Source: Lyophyllum atratum
Taxonomy: Eukaryota > Basidiomycota > Agaricomycetes > Agaricales > Lyophyllaceae
Assembly: GCA_014905825.1 (NCBI GenBank)
Contig: JACGCN010000085.1
Span: 1-64,000 of the forward strand
Reading direction: 5' to 3'
Length of the DNA: 64,000 nucleotides
The position numbers and the translations under genes are program-made. The notes below the pieces were generated by a model. It made no database searches. It was not told the origin of the DNA and saw only the letters and a list, made by a program, of their open reading frames with translations. Below, in pieces: positions 1-12,082 of the stretch (position 1 is the first letter of the stretch; each line of letters starts with the position of its first letter).

Positions 1-1064
1 TATGATTGAGATTTGTTTTTAAAAAACGTTGATGAGAAATGGCGGTAGCTTACCCAACTTCAACAGCTACAGTAGGCTCAGAGAACGTCGTGTTGATGCT
101 GTAGATCGGAATAGGATTGAAAGGATTGGTGGTATCGCAACTAACATCCACAACGACAGATAGTCTGCGCTGCTTGCCCGCTGCGCGGATAGTGTCGTGG
201 TTGATGAAGGAGGGTATCTTGGAGTTGAGGTAAATGCAATTGACGAAGATGTCGACGTCGAGTATTTCAGGGAAAGGGCCACCCTTTGCGGTCTCGTCAA
301 GATCCCACTTGATGATGTCGTCTCTATAAATAACGATATAGGTGACTTGTATAGGGATCAAACCGTAGGGCACACGTACTCATCAAGGCCGATCTTTCTG
401 AACAGATCAACTGCACCTCGACCACATCTGCCAAGAGCCCCGATGACAAGGGCCTTGACCCTCTTTCCGCTGCCTCCTAGCAGGCCCTTGACGGTGCTAA
501 CCATGTCTTCTTCGTTTTGGAACGGCTGCAGGAGGCCGAGTTTCTCACCCTTCCTGTCCGCTGCCAGTGCAAGAGCACCGGCGGCAGCGCCTGCAAACCC
601 GGCATGAAATCCGAATGCGGCTACCCGACGACCAGTGGCATCTGTCAGAAATTCGAGGTCGTAGAGGGCACCACCGCCACGATGGAAACGAGTGAGGACC
701 GATGACCACCCAGCTTGCTGTTTGAAGCAGTGAGCGAATTGTATGTGGGTATGTGGCAGAGGGTCGGTCGATTCTTGCAGTTCCTTCAACCCGATAATCG
801 GTACGTCGGTCGGTGCATTAGGCCAAGAGTTGTTGTCCACCAATTTACAACCAACCCTGGGGACATCCCTCGTCAAGACAGATCAAGGACAACAACATGC
901 TCTTACATTTCATATTCAGAGTCATCGAAAATCCTCTGCTCGTCGCGTTCGACTAAGATGGTGAAACCAGCATCGATGAGCTTTTTGGATGTCGTTGGTG
1001 TAAGCGCCGCTCGACGTTCGAACTCCTTGGTTTCACAACGAAGCCAGAATGTTGGAGAGGGCAT
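1..1064 (-). CDS. LYS1: Saccharopine dehydrogenase (NAD+, L-lysine-forming), 3' end outside window
   Basis: Last step of the fungal alpha-aminoadipate lysine pathway: oxidises saccharopine to lysine and 2-oxoglutarate with NAD+. The start ATG at 1064 opens with MPSPTFWLRCETKEFERR, the family N-terminus. After an intron come the conserved blocks GGGALYDLEFLTDATGRRVA and FGFHAGFAGAA, then the Rossmann-type KALVIGALGRCG. A short intron (GTACGT...ATAG, about 326-367) joins IGLDE to DDIIKWDLDETAKGG, followed by DIFVNCIYL. Reading stops near 50 at a good 5' splice site (GGTAAGC), so the C-terminal exon(s) lie left of the window. Two TGACTC elements sit just upstream. Family identity is secure; only the end is missing. 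Confidence 0.93.
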
Positions 1065-1141
1065 CTTGAGAGGAATAGAGACCTAAATAAGATCCAATTG
1101 CTTAGTGTCAGCGTGAACTTCGATCCAGCCAAAATATCGAC

Positions 1142-1176
1142 TGACTCGAGGAGGACGACGATTCTAATAATGACTC
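1142..1176. promoter_or_regulatory. Two TGACTC (Gcn4/CPC1-type) elements upstream of LYS1
   Basis: TGACTC occurs at 1142-1147 and again at 1171-1176, both within about 110 bp upstream of the LYS1 start. This is the core bound by Gcn4/CpcA bZIP activators, which drive amino acid biosynthesis genes under starvation in fungi. Placement next to a lysine biosynthesis gene makes the assignment plausible, but it rests on motif and position only. Confidence 0.5.
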
Positions 1177-1429
1177 TTTTCGATCAAATCAAATTTTCGG
1201 TTAGATCATGATACGATCATGTGAGATTGCACATGTCGTGGCGTGTCCTGCCTGATCGGGAATCACCATAGTAGTAGTAGTACTAACGCACGCTGTCGCC
1301 ACGAAACCTGCTACTTTCTTCGCCACTTCCTTGTGATCGATAATCTAAGAATAATTAAATTGAAGACGCATAGTAGAGAATATTTTATACATATAAAGTA
1401 TGTAATACACCATCACCGTGTACTAGTCG

Positions 1430-2498
1430 TTACCTGTTCTCCGCAAATTTCTGAAGCGCCTCCACACGTTCAAGTTTACCAGCATCAAAATTTGTGAAGA
1501 CATCCGAGGCAGTTCCTGCAGTGATATACGGAACACCATTCTTCAACCCTTCCAAGATGATCTTTGTATATTCGTCTAGAGGCATCCAGAATTTTGACAA
1601 CTTCTCTGTTGTTCCATACGCTATCAGTGGGAAGGCAACCATCAGCCGGTTGTCGGCTGTATATACAAGTGGAACTACTTGCCATCGTGAAGTTCAGATT
1701 CAACAAGACTAGTAGACAGCCACGGTCGCGGTCAGCAGTATGAGCACTCTCTCGACAAGATGTACATACGGTGGAATGATCTCAAGAACGTGAATATTCG
1801 TTCTACGAAGCTGCACCTGGAGCGAAGTGCTGAAACTGCGCAAAGCTGCTTTAGAAGCAGAGTAGTTCGGCACGTGTGGCGCAGGGACAATCCCCAGTGC
1901 GGAGGTCACAGGCACAATGAAACATGGTCGATTCTGAGCCTGCAATAAGATCCATTTAACAAGCTAGAAAAGGTCAGTTGACAGAACTGACCGCAAGCTT
2001 CCAGAAATGGGACATGAAAAGTGAAATGATTGATACCACCGAAATATAATTGATGTTAATTCGCTAATCAGCTCTAAAAACCTCAGAGGGTCAGTGTATA
2101 TAGACGGTACGGCATTCAAGATTTCGCACTATCCAAGTCAACCTGCTTCTTGAAATCGAATTCATGCTGTACTTCCAGCACAGAGAATGATTGTATCCAG
2201 CTAGCGACATGTTCAGATGCCGAGTGAATTCGAATAGGCCATCGGAGAATACGCACGTTGGGATGTTTGTCGAGAATATTATCAACAAATTTATGCAATG
2301 AATCCTATCAGTATCCAAATCGACTTGAACGGTGAAGAGATTGGATTTAGCCAACTCGTCTAAACGATCTTGGCGACGGCCGGCAGCGATAACTTCAGGG
2401 CATGTCGGCAAATCGGAGATGGCAAGAGCAAGAGCGCGACCAATACCAGCTGTGGCGCCAGTAATTAGAACACATTTACTGTCGTTGATGCTAGGCAT
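1430..2498 (-). CDS. Short-chain dehydrogenase/reductase, reading frame disturbed by single-base indels
   Basis: NAD(P)-dependent SDR. Exon 1 starts MPSINDSKCVLITGATAGIG, holding the TGxxxGxG cofactor motif. Later exons give the YSASK active-site Tyr/Lys pair (about 1850) and a C-terminus with KFWMPLDEYTKIILEGLKNG ending in TAA at 1430. Substrate cannot be told. The family alignment holds only if the frame changes near 2304 (a G short in GATAGGATTC), 2173 (one A too many) and about 2123 (one A short); with those changes the segments DSLHKFVDNILDKHPN, the expected NAG-like turn and FDFKKQVDLD line up. An intron at 1621-1682 appears to use a GC donor. The gene diverges from the TPR gene across about 173 bp. 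Either assembly errors or a decaying gene. Confidence 0.75.
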
Positions 2499-2671
2499 GT
2501 CTGAAAGTAGGTTGTCAAAGAGACTTACAGCCTCCCCAAAATTTGTGGCCCCTTATATATCGCCCAGAACCGAAATTCTCATCATGGGTTGCGGGCAAGA
2601 ACTGCCAGTTGTACTCTATAATTACAACGATCGAGACCAATCCAGACGAGCTTCCTCTTCGGCAACAACCG

Positions 2672-3720
2672 ATGGCTGATCTTCCCACCACTCCACCACT
2701 ATCTGCGGGTACCACACTGGACGACAATGACCCGCTTGATATCACGGTTTGTCGACTCGTTAGTGGCACACCGAAATCTGATCTTTTTTATAGGCGTCTT
2801 TGCGCATCGCTGAGGATCTGAAAAGCGAAGGAAATGACTACTTCCGCGCCAGTCAATGGAACGAGGCACTGGTCGCGTACCAATCCGGTCTTGGACAACT
2901 TCCAAAACGAATCACAAGAGCAGAAGCCGTCCACCTAGACGGGGAAGTCTCCCCCGAGGAAGCAACTGTTGAAGAAGGGACGAAGGTCAACGACGTTGTC
3001 AAAGATGAGCATGCGGCTCAGACGGCGCAGAGTGATCATCAAGCTTTTTCGGGGGTAGAGCTAGATGAATGTGCCAAACTTCGCGCTGCGTTGAATTGCG
3101 AACATCGGGGCATGCTTTGTCAAGCTGGTATCTACATGGTTCGCTGGTGGAATAACAGTTCTGCGACTAACCCTCCATTTGTAAGGGTGACCATAAGCAA
3201 GCCATAGATGCCTGTTCACAAGGTCTGAATCAACCTTGTCACCTTGAAAAGGATTGAAGAATAACACGTTCCAGCCCTGATCGATGATCCCCGATACGTG
3301 AAAGCCCTTCAAAGACGTGCTTCCTCCAACGAGACCGTAAATTCGTGGTCGTCGTTGACTGCTGCCCAAAGAAGGTGGCGTTCCACAATATATGACCAGT
3401 ATACACAACTGACGTAGCGAAGATTACACTGCTCTTCTCAACCTCCTCCCGCCAACTTCTTCCCAATTTCAGGATGCAAATCGATCTCTGAGGTCCCTGA
3501 CACCTAGAATTGAGGCGGCGCAAAAGCAAGAAACAGCAGAAATGTGGGTAAACTGAAAGGTCTCGGGAACAGCATTCTAGGTACGCCATGAGATCGTTGG
3601 TTCAGCGATTGTGTCACGGTTTCGACTGTGTTTAATTCAGGGAACTTTGGTCTATCCACGGACAATTTCAAGTTCGAGCCAAATGGGCAAGGGGGATATT
3701 CAATGAATTTTTCAAAGTAG
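2672..3720 (+). CDS. TTC1-like tetratricopeptide repeat protein, with two apparent frame breaks
   Basis: Starts MADLPTTPPL; a short intron (GTTTGT donor, about 2747-2794) joins to ASLRIAEDLKSEGNDYFRAS, the first TPR helix pair. An acidic insert follows, then LDECAKLRAALN, ANIGACFVKL, GDHKQAIDACSQ and DDPRYVKALQRRAS (further TPRs), RIEAAQKQETAEM, GKLKGLGNSILG and a final FGLSTDNFKFEPNGQGGYSM...SK. The order and C-terminus match the TTC1 family, TPR co-chaperones that bind Hsp70/Hsp90-type partners. Continuity needs one T removed at 3096-3097 and one G added in the GGG at 3546-3548. Introns between exons are otherwise canonical. Identity is good; whether the gene is intact in the organism is open. 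Confidence 0.75.
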
Positions 3721-3861
3721 CCATCTGAACGATACGAGCCATACAATCAATCTAGAAGTGGGCAGGAAGGGTACCAACAACGCTTAGGCAACGGGTTCGT
3801 GCTGCACACCATGTCCAGGGTCATACAACGGGTTATTATGGTATTTTGGCCTTAGAAGCTG

Positions 3862-4566
3862 TTATTCCAGGAAGGTCGTAGGATTACGAAAGATAGTGGC
3901 CTTCTGCAGGGGCCAGATCTAAACCAAAATAGTTAACAAAGTTGCTTGAGAAAGTCAAAGCAACTGACTCTGGCGAATAACCTCCCTTGAATCAAGGAGA
4001 TAGGTACAGGACCGTACTCTCGGGAATCCCTAGAATATGCAGCATTGTCGCCACTGATCCAAACGTGACCCTTCGGGACTATGACATGCTCTATGGAAGG
4101 GGCCAGCTCCCCAGTCGGATCTACACACACTATATCACCGGGCATGCCAAGAATCCTCTTGCAGATGACGCGACCAGGTTCCAGAGGGGATTGTAGGATC
4201 ACAAGGTCACCACGCGAGAGACGTTCTGGGAAGAGCCGATATGACAAGCGATCCTCGATGACGAGCTCTCCTTCGTGGGCAAGGGTTGGGAGCATAGACG
4301 GGCCTGACATCTATACGTCACGTTAACAGTTTACGTCGTCAAGAAAGGATGTGATTCACGGTGGAAGGCCTCCCAACGTATTCTGAGATGAGGTGGATTG
4401 CGCAACCCAAATTGAGTAGCTATTTGAAGCATCAGCTGTGACCAGAACGTGATAATTTGGTTCAACGCACATGTAGACCCGTCTTGCCAGCATATTTGCC
4501 CCTATCTTGCCAAGAAGTTGAATGAAAGTCAGAAAGCCATCGAGATGACCAACGGTGAAAAGCCAT
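3862..4566 (-). CDS. IMP1: Mitochondrial inner membrane protease subunit 1 (S26 signal peptidase)
   Basis: Serine/lysine-dyad protease of the mitochondrial inner membrane that removes sorting peptides facing the intermembrane space. The core exon starts at MSGPSMLPTL (nucleophile Ser in GPSML) and carries ERLSRGDLVILQSP, the lysine segment VICKRILGMPGD and the SGDNAAYSRDSREYGPV box, all signature S26 motifs. Splicing GTCAGT...TTTAG adds the last exon IWPLQKATIFRNPTTFLE, ending at 3862. Upstream, an exon LLNLGCAIHLISEYVG fits the family's membrane anchor, and a GTGCGT donor in phase links it to a first exon beginning MAFHRW at 4566. Total about 184 residues, near the family's 190. The start is the least certain part. 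Divergent from ELP4. Confidence 0.85.
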
Positions 4567-4792
4567 ATGCCACGAGCTTCTCAATGCATGTAAGCGGCTA
4601 AGTTCCATGAAACATAGAACGCAGGGAGATAACTGGCAAGCGGTACACCTCAACGGCTTCACTTGATATTCTCAAGGTATCCGGTGTGAGCATTTGAGGA
4701 CGGGGTCGCGACTGATCGAAACTATTTGGCCTTGTTGACGGTCACCCTGGCAGAATTCTATAGATCATATCTAGTGGTAATCGTAAACTGAC

Positions 4793-6343
4793 ATGTCCTC
4801 CTTTAAACGCAAAGGCTCAAGCAAGGCACCGCAAGCGCACCCCGGGACTCGTCCTTCTCCCGCAGCATCTTCGACGTTGATTACTTCCACTGGCATCCCA
4901 TCTTTGGACGACATTCTGGGTGGCGGATTACCCTTATCGTGCTCCTTGCTCATCGCTGCACCAGACCTCCACTCGTCATACGGTGATCTTGTCCAAAAGT
5001 ATTTTGTTGCTCAGGGTCTTAACTGCCAGCATCGTCTTTGTATCATTGACAGCAATGCAGAAGCGTTTGCGAAGGATATCATGTGGCTTCCCCGGGGCAG
5101 AAATGGAGTTGTTCCCCAGCCAATAGTAGATGAGGACGAGGAAAAATCTGGCTCTCAGGAGGACCAAAAGATCAAGATTGCATGGCGATATGAACAAATG
5201 AAACCTTTTCAAACCACAGTCTCAGCGTCTTCTCATGCAAGTCTTTCAGGTGGTCCTGTAATCCGCCATACTCACCTTCATCTGACTCTACAGTCCACAG
5301 ATGATTATTGCCATAACTTCGACCTGACCAACCGCGTACCTGTGTCCGTAATCGAGGGCGGTCTTCGATCAGGACAATTGTCGTTCATCAACCCCCATTC
5401 GTCCGGCTCAGAGCGGATCTCGACGTTCAAGGTCCTGCGTGATATCACGGACATCCTCGAGTCCGGAACATCAGAGGCACAATCATCGTCCGCTCCGCTT
5501 CGTATATGCATTCCTTCGTTAGGATCGCCTCCCTGGGGGGAACTCAAACCTCAAGTGAGTCAAATAACAAGGATTCTTATATGGTCAGAAAGTAAATGTT
5601 TTATAGGATGTTTTATACTTCTTGCACTCTCTTCGAGCTGTCCTGCGCCAACATCGTGTATGTGCCTCTTTGAGCCTCGCTCCTCATCTCTCCACGGAAT
5701 CATGGGGAGGCAGCGGTTGGCTCCAAAGGCTTGGCTGGGTCACGGATGCGGCGCTTACCTTGTCAGCGTTCTCTGGTGGGTGTTTTACCATCTTTTCGGC
5801 AATGGCTGAACTAAAAAGGATTTTTACTGTATACGTATAGCTGACCCTGCACTTACGGCAACTTTCCCTAATCATCACGGTCTTCTCCACATCCATACTT
5901 TACCGGCTCCCCATACGCTTATACCCCCCAGTGATAAATTCTCCACACTACGTGGACTCTCTGCTGCTTCTGGGAGTACTGGGGGTAGCGGCGAAAATAA
6001 TCTTACGTACAAGTCCACTAGGAAACGCCTGATCTTCGAAACCCTACACCTTGACATCGAAGGAGGAGTTGGAGAGCGGCGCACGACTCCATCGTCTACC
6101 ACCCTCGAGACGACTGGCGACGCGCATGATCACGTCACGAGCCAGGTGGACGAAGACGGTCGTACAAAGAAGACTGCCTTCGCTGCTATCGAAGTTGCAG
6201 TGGAAGACTCCGAAGTACAGAAGCCAGGTCTCTTTGGATTTGATGGAGATGATAAGGCAACGGATGGTCCACAACCAAAGCCCAAGAAGCAGAAAAAGAA
6301 AGTTGCGTTCCGAGCAGATCGACCAGACCTGTATGATTTCTAA
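4793..6343 (+). CDS. ELP4: Elongator complex protein 4
   Basis: RecA-like subunit of the Elp4-Elp5-Elp6 ring of Elongator, which modifies wobble uridines of tRNA. The first exon (4793-5554) has STLITSTGIPSLDDILGGGL, the ELP4/PAXNEB N-terminal motif, and LPRGRNG. Exon 2 (5607-5775) gives DVLYFLHSLRAVLRQH; exon 3 (5841-6343) contains TRKRLIFETLHLDIEGG and ends KKKVAFRADRPDLYDF, the typical ELP4 C-terminus. About 477 residues, frame intact throughout. It shares a 226-bp spacer with the divergent IMP1 gene. Confidence 0.92.
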
Positions 6344-7319
6344 CCAGGTAACAATATCATACCCCAAATATCTATCGATGTTCACTGACGTGTGCGGGAT
6401 CTCCATTTACAGCTACGCTAATTCCGGTCTCGTCACTGCCCCATCCGCCATATGGATATCATCCTGTAACATTATCATCTTGGATTTTATGACTGCTTCG
6501 GGCAGACCTGCCAAATGCGGGGCTTTGCAAGTGTTAAACATGTAGCAACGATCACGCAGCAAAAAGATGGGCATGCAGAGGCAGAGTGATGCTTCACGAT
6601 CGCGAAGGTGGAGGGCATTCTTTTTGACTCCAAGTAGACGCCAGACGACTGATCTGTGGAATGTCAAGCTTTGACTTTGAGCGGTAGTTTTAATTGATCG
6701 CGAGAGTAGGGGTTTAGAGCTGGATAAATCATAGTGAAAGGACAAGTCGACGACGGATCTGATTGAAACGAATGTCCGCGTAGCACAACAGTACATTGTC
6801 GGTTGAGGAACGACCTGAAAACGAAGATATCGGACGTAGATCAACTTTGAGCTAGGGCGTGGGCGCCAGGTCCATCGAAGTGACTAACCGATTAACGGCA
6901 TCGTAACGTTTCAATCATAACCTTCAGTACAACAAAATTACAGGGGAAGTTATAAACGCAAACAAACCTCTTCCCTTCACACTCGTTTTCGCAGGTCTCA
7001 AGGCGTTGGTCACGGACTGTCGGGAGCAAATGGACAATCAAACAATGTGAGTGGAATCAGTCGGTGTAGCGTGGAAGAGTGATGGGAAAGAATTGCACAC
7101 CTGCAGCAGTGACATCCAACTTGGACCACGCACGACATCGACTGGACAGCGGAGGGAGAAACCGTTACCAGCCATGCCCAAAGAATCGTGGACCGGTACG
7201 TAGATAGGCTGACAGGAGGTGTTTTGTTACCAGTCAGGGGCCGGCCAGCGGGATGATGGGATATTGCATTCTAATTGCCATCCTGTCCTCCTGCTTTTCT
7301 TCTCTTTCTTCTCTTCTTT
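6344..7319. other. Intergenic spacer between ELP4 and the RhoGEF gene
   Basis: About 976 bp with no convincing coding exon on either strand. A TATA-like TATAAA lies near 6951, about 370 bp before the RhoGEF ATG, and a pyrimidine-rich stretch (about 7280-7320) directly precedes that ATG, as is common around fungal transcription starts. Upstream non-coding exons of the RhoGEF gene are possible but not demonstrable. Confidence 0.5.
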
Positions 7320-10300
7320 ATGACTTCTTCACTCGTCGTCCAATCTGACGCTGGTTCTTTAGAGCAACATCTCGAGTATTTGCGAGAACATCCGTCGGCC
7401 GCGCTCCCACCGTCGCCTTTGTCGCCCAGCTCTTATGGTCGTCCACGTGCACCCACCCCTTCCGCGTCTGACGATCACTGGTCGCCCTCCTCCGATTCCC
7501 ATTCACTCTCTACAACCGCCCTAACCAGTCTTTATTCCATAGATTCCCCTCTTTCCGACGCCCACCCCTCTCCCACCTCTTTTGCTCGCCCCCCAAAGCC
7601 TCCCATGCCCCTACCTGACCCATCGCAGTTCCCGGATCCATATCCCTTTCGACCTCCTCACTATCACCTCAATAGCTTGCCAGCCCTCTCTTCCGCAGGC
7701 TCGTCATCTACAAGATCGTCTGCGTACACAAGCTCGGGAAGTGCCCTAGCGTCAGGAGATTATGGTCATGTTCATGTAGCCTCTGGGGACGACGATTCCC
7801 TCGGTGTCGGAATCACATCTGATGCTGTCGTTCGGCTCCTTGCTAATGACCCAAATTCATCCTCGTCCGCTCGAGGAATTCAATCACGAGCCCCAGTCGA
7901 CCAATCACGCTGGTCCGAGACCTACTCAGCGAGCGTCCGATCGCGATCATCTTCCATTGGCAATATTAACCCGGGCATTGCGCAGGAGAATGCCCCTCCG
8001 AAACTTCAACAAAAGCCGAGCTATGACATGGGTTGGCAGGCGGTGGACGAAAGGGACGAAACTGGGATGAGTGAAGAAGAAACGGACGATGATCATCCTC
8101 TCGACGATGAAGAGGAGGAAGAGAAGGAAGAGGAGCGGACTTCTGCTGTTGTTATTGCAGAGGAGGGCCGTGGTCTGATTGTTCACGGTGACAGTGTTCC
8201 CATCGTGCAACTCAACGTGCCTCCAGGTGAATATTCTTCTGAAAGGCAACGCATACAGCATCTCATAATTTTTAGGCACCACACATCTTCTCATAGGATC
8301 ATCTAGCACTCCGAACGCAATGCCTGGCTTTTTGACGTCGACTCTACCGCAAATATGCCACAGCCTTCTGGCTTTAGATATTTCGGCCAACTTCCTGGGT
8401 GCTTTGCCCCCGGTTCTCGCTATTTGCGAAAATCTTGAAGAACTAAATATTGCTTTTAACCCTCTTCGTGTCCTCCCAGTCTTCCTCGCCGATTTGATTA
8501 ATCTTCGCGTCATCATAGCTGATTCGACCGGAATCAGCACATTGCCTGACACCCTTGTCGATCTCGACAAGCTCCACACTATAAGTGTTCGGAAGAACAA
8601 GCTACATGCTCTGCCCAGTTGGCTATGCCTTCTCCCCGCATTAAAAACCTTATGTATCGATGGAAATCCCTTCCAAGGACCATGGAAAGCATTGGTTGAA
8701 CCTCTGCTGGCAAAGATACCAATGTCACCCATGTATCCCCCGTCGACGCCCGTGTTTCCTCTACCCTCTGCGAGTATCCGGGGCTCTTCTATTGAGGCAG
8801 AGACAGACAATACAGACACCGACGACTTGTCCGATTCTGGGCCTCCGAGCGCTGGTCTTGACGACGAATCTTTCTCACCTGAGGACGAAGATCACACCAT
8901 CACCCCCGCCCGCGCTGCTCCTGTGCTTGGCCGATCAGTGACTTCTCCTTTACCCTTGAACCCCCCTGCACCTACTCAAACGCGTGGACTTACGCGCACA
9001 CGGACAACACCAAATCGCGCACATTTTGAACAGTCAAAGGCATCGAAGACCAATCAACCGCCTGGAAACCAACAGGAACCTGTCCCGAAAACCCCGGAAG
9101 ACCCTGGTCGCCCTGCTGACCGTGAGTTGCGCAAGATGAAGAGTGCTGGCGATCTCCAGCGCGGTAAAGGAACTGGGCTTCTTTCTACGCAGCTGGGCCC
9201 CTCACCTCCTGTTCGACCCGGACTAGCTCATTACGCCACATCAGCTTCAAGCTCAAACCTATTGAGCACGACTTCTGATTCACCTGAACGTCCTGCAATG
9301 GCGAAGCGGTTCGCTACCATGGGACCGAGCCCAGTGCCTGGTAGCAGTCCGTCGCGTTCTGCAAGCAGTGGAATACGACCGCAGCTTACAAGATCGTTGT
9401 GGGACAACCCTCCAGATATTGTAGACGATGCATCATCTTCCATCAACGCCAATCGCGTGTCTTTCGTACGCGGCAATACCTCCTCTCCTCCCCATAAACC
9501 CACGACTCAGGATATCCAAGATGGGAGGTACCCTATCCGAGCCCGGTCAACAAAGGATGGGAAAGAAAAGGGGAGTCGCTGGGGTTTCTTGAAGAAGATG
9601 TCGATGGGCAAGATGAGAACAGATTCACCTGCTCCTCCAGTTATTTCAAACCGTGTCGGTCCTAGACCGCATACTTCGGCTGGGACATTATCGACATCAC
9701 GAAGTCTAGGCGCGCCCACTGTGTCAACGCCTGAGCGGTCGAACAAGACACCGCAAATTGATTTGCGGTTTTCCACGACAGGCATCTTGGACAGCCTCAA
9801 ACCCGAATTCTCCTACTCTGATTCTCCTCCCCATATACAACGGAAAGCTTCTCAAGATATGTTAAAAGTGTTGTCACCAACTGTGGCATCTCCGAACCTA
9901 TTAGCGCCCCCCTCCCCGCTTCCCAGAACTGCTAAGCGTCGAAGTTTCCTTCCGATCGAGGCTCCAGGAGCTCTTTCTCTTAATATACCTATCCCCGAAT
10001 TGGCACCCTTCGTACCCGGATTAACGGCTGTGAATAGCGGCGACGATGTTGAGCCGAGGGTGACAACGCCAAGCCCTGTGGTGGACAGTGAACAATACCT
10101 GCGTAGAGAAGAGGAACGTGCCCGCGAGTCTTACATGAGAGCCCTTCGATCCGTTATGGCCTATCTCAAGGACATGAATGACTTGGGATTGTCTCAGCAG
10201 ACCAATCCCCTGAGCATGTACGGCGCCTCAACGGATGATGTTCTGACCCCTCGTTCGAGACGGCCAACCATGGTAGATGGCCAACGAGTAGTATCGGTGG

Positions 10301-12082
10301 CTTTAAGCGGCTCTACGGCATCGTCGGATTCGACTGGGCAGCTTCGCTCCACGGAATCTATGGCTGGTCTACGGAGTGGGAGCTCTGCGCAAACCCTTAG
10401 TGTTGCTACGACGGATAGCACTGGATCTTCGGAAGAGCGTAAATTCAAAGACGACAAAGGAAAGCGGGCCATGATAGTCCGAGAAATTGTGGTGTAAGTA
10501 GAGGCATTTCTCCTATCAAAGTTGTCGCTGAGCAGACCCTTTTCACCCAGGACTGAAAGAACCTACGTCAAAGGCCTGCAAGAGCTGGTTGATATCTATA
10601 TCAAACCTGGTTGTGCTCCAGTCAACATCTTGGGTAGTGTTGGATCTAAAGACACCGTCGTTCCTGCGTCAGAACGAAAGCTTGTTTTTGCTGGCATTGA
10701 TGCGCTTTTCTCGTTCCATAAAGACAGCTTCCTACCAGCGTTGGAGGTCGCAGCAGCTCCGCTCATGAAATCCGCCGAGGAACTGCAACAAGCCGACCCC
10801 GACGGCCAATTGTCGCTGAATGTAGTGAAAGCGGTGGGGAACATGTTCCTTAAGCACGCTGCTTTCATGAGGATGTATTCGAGTTACATCAAGTAAGATT
10901 TTTTTGCAGCTTTCTCAGCACACCTACGTCAATGTGTTTACATCCTTCCCAACAGTAATTTCGATAGTTCGGTTCAGCGTGTCAAATACTGGACAGCGGA
11001 ACGTAACACCCCAGGGGCGAGCCCAGCAACATCTGCAATCTCGCCAACCTCCAGCACAGCTCAGCTCGTGGGACTCGGTTTGAGCATGTCTTCTGTCTCT
11101 GCTCCTGGCGTGGTCGCAGATGGCGGACCAGCAGCCACTGGGGTCCCCAATCTTTCAACAAGCCAGCGCAGACGGATCAAAACATATTTGAAACGCTGCC
11201 GCATGAATCCCCGGCACTCGCAGCTGAATTTGGAAGGATTTCTGCTTCTCCCCGTTCAAAGAATACCTCGGTACCGATTGCTGGTGCGTATTTTGGTTCG
11301 AATTGCTCCGTCTGCCTCCTTTGACTTTTTTTTCAGTTAGAAGAGTTGCTCAGGAGCACGCCTCCGACTTACGAGTATATGGATGATCCCCTGGAACAGG
11401 CGCTGGCAGAGATATCGTCTCTGGCAAACAACATGAACGAAGGCAAACGTGAGTCAGAATCACGACGAAAACTTGTCCAGTGGCAAGCCCGAATACGAGG
11501 GAAATTCCCTAGCCCGCTTGTTCAACCACATCGGTAAGGTCATTTTTGTGATTACTACGTTTGACGGATGACCAACATTCATAGGCGTCTCATTATGGAC
11601 GGGCCTCTCCTTCTCACTCGTGTTGTACGGAAGGCGATGGTCTCGTTCGAAGCTATCAATGCACAAGGCGACGCATCTACCGTGCAAGTAGATTGTCTGG
11701 CCCCAGAGTTGACACCTCGGGCGTTGGTCGGTATCCTGTGCAACGACTTGCTGGTCTTGTGTCGCGATCCGTCGGAAGGCCAAGATCCGGCCTCTTTCGT
11801 AGATTTGTGGGCAGTTCTAAGGATGCAGACATTACCCCAGCCAGCCAGCATTGTTCATGGGAATGGTATGCATTTTCCTTGTCTTCGATGAAAGTTTCTC
11901 ATTAGCAAAAACTTAGCACTTCGACTGGTGGATAATAAAGCCATCCTCTACTTTGATGCGCCTTCACCTTCTGATGCACTAAACTGGTATCGAGGTGCAT
12001 TTTTAAATGTCTCCACTTTGTGAAGCTCGCTGACTTATTCACTATAGCAATTAATCTCCATATTCCTGCTTCCAAAACGTAG
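7320..12082 (+). CDS. Leucine-rich-repeat RhoGEF (DH-PH guanine nucleotide exchange factor)
   Basis: Multidomain activator of a Rho/Cdc42-type GTPase, about 1,450 residues in at least seven exons. Start ATG at 7320 (MTSSLVVQSDAGSLEQHLEY). A long Ser/Pro-rich region ends in an acidic stretch. Next come several LRRs (LLALDISANFLGALPPVLA, ENLEELNIAFNPLRVLPVF, LDKLHTISVRKNKLHALPSW) spanning about 8330-8690, then another disordered region. The DH domain runs from about 10480 (MIVREIVVTERTYVKGLQEL) to LPVQRIPRYRLLLEELL, its hallmark helix, near 11340. A PH-like domain follows to the stop at 12082 (RRLIMDGPLLLTR, LDNKAILYF-like strand, final NLHIPASKT). Introns are canonical and in phase. LRR plus DH-PH suggests polarity or septation signalling; the exact GTPase is unknown. 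Confidence 0.9.

Noticed and set aside
6413..6844. Minus-strand 143-codon frame downstream of ELP4
   Set aside because: Amino acid composition is unlike a folded protein, there is no homology signal, and it lies in the ELP4 3' region.
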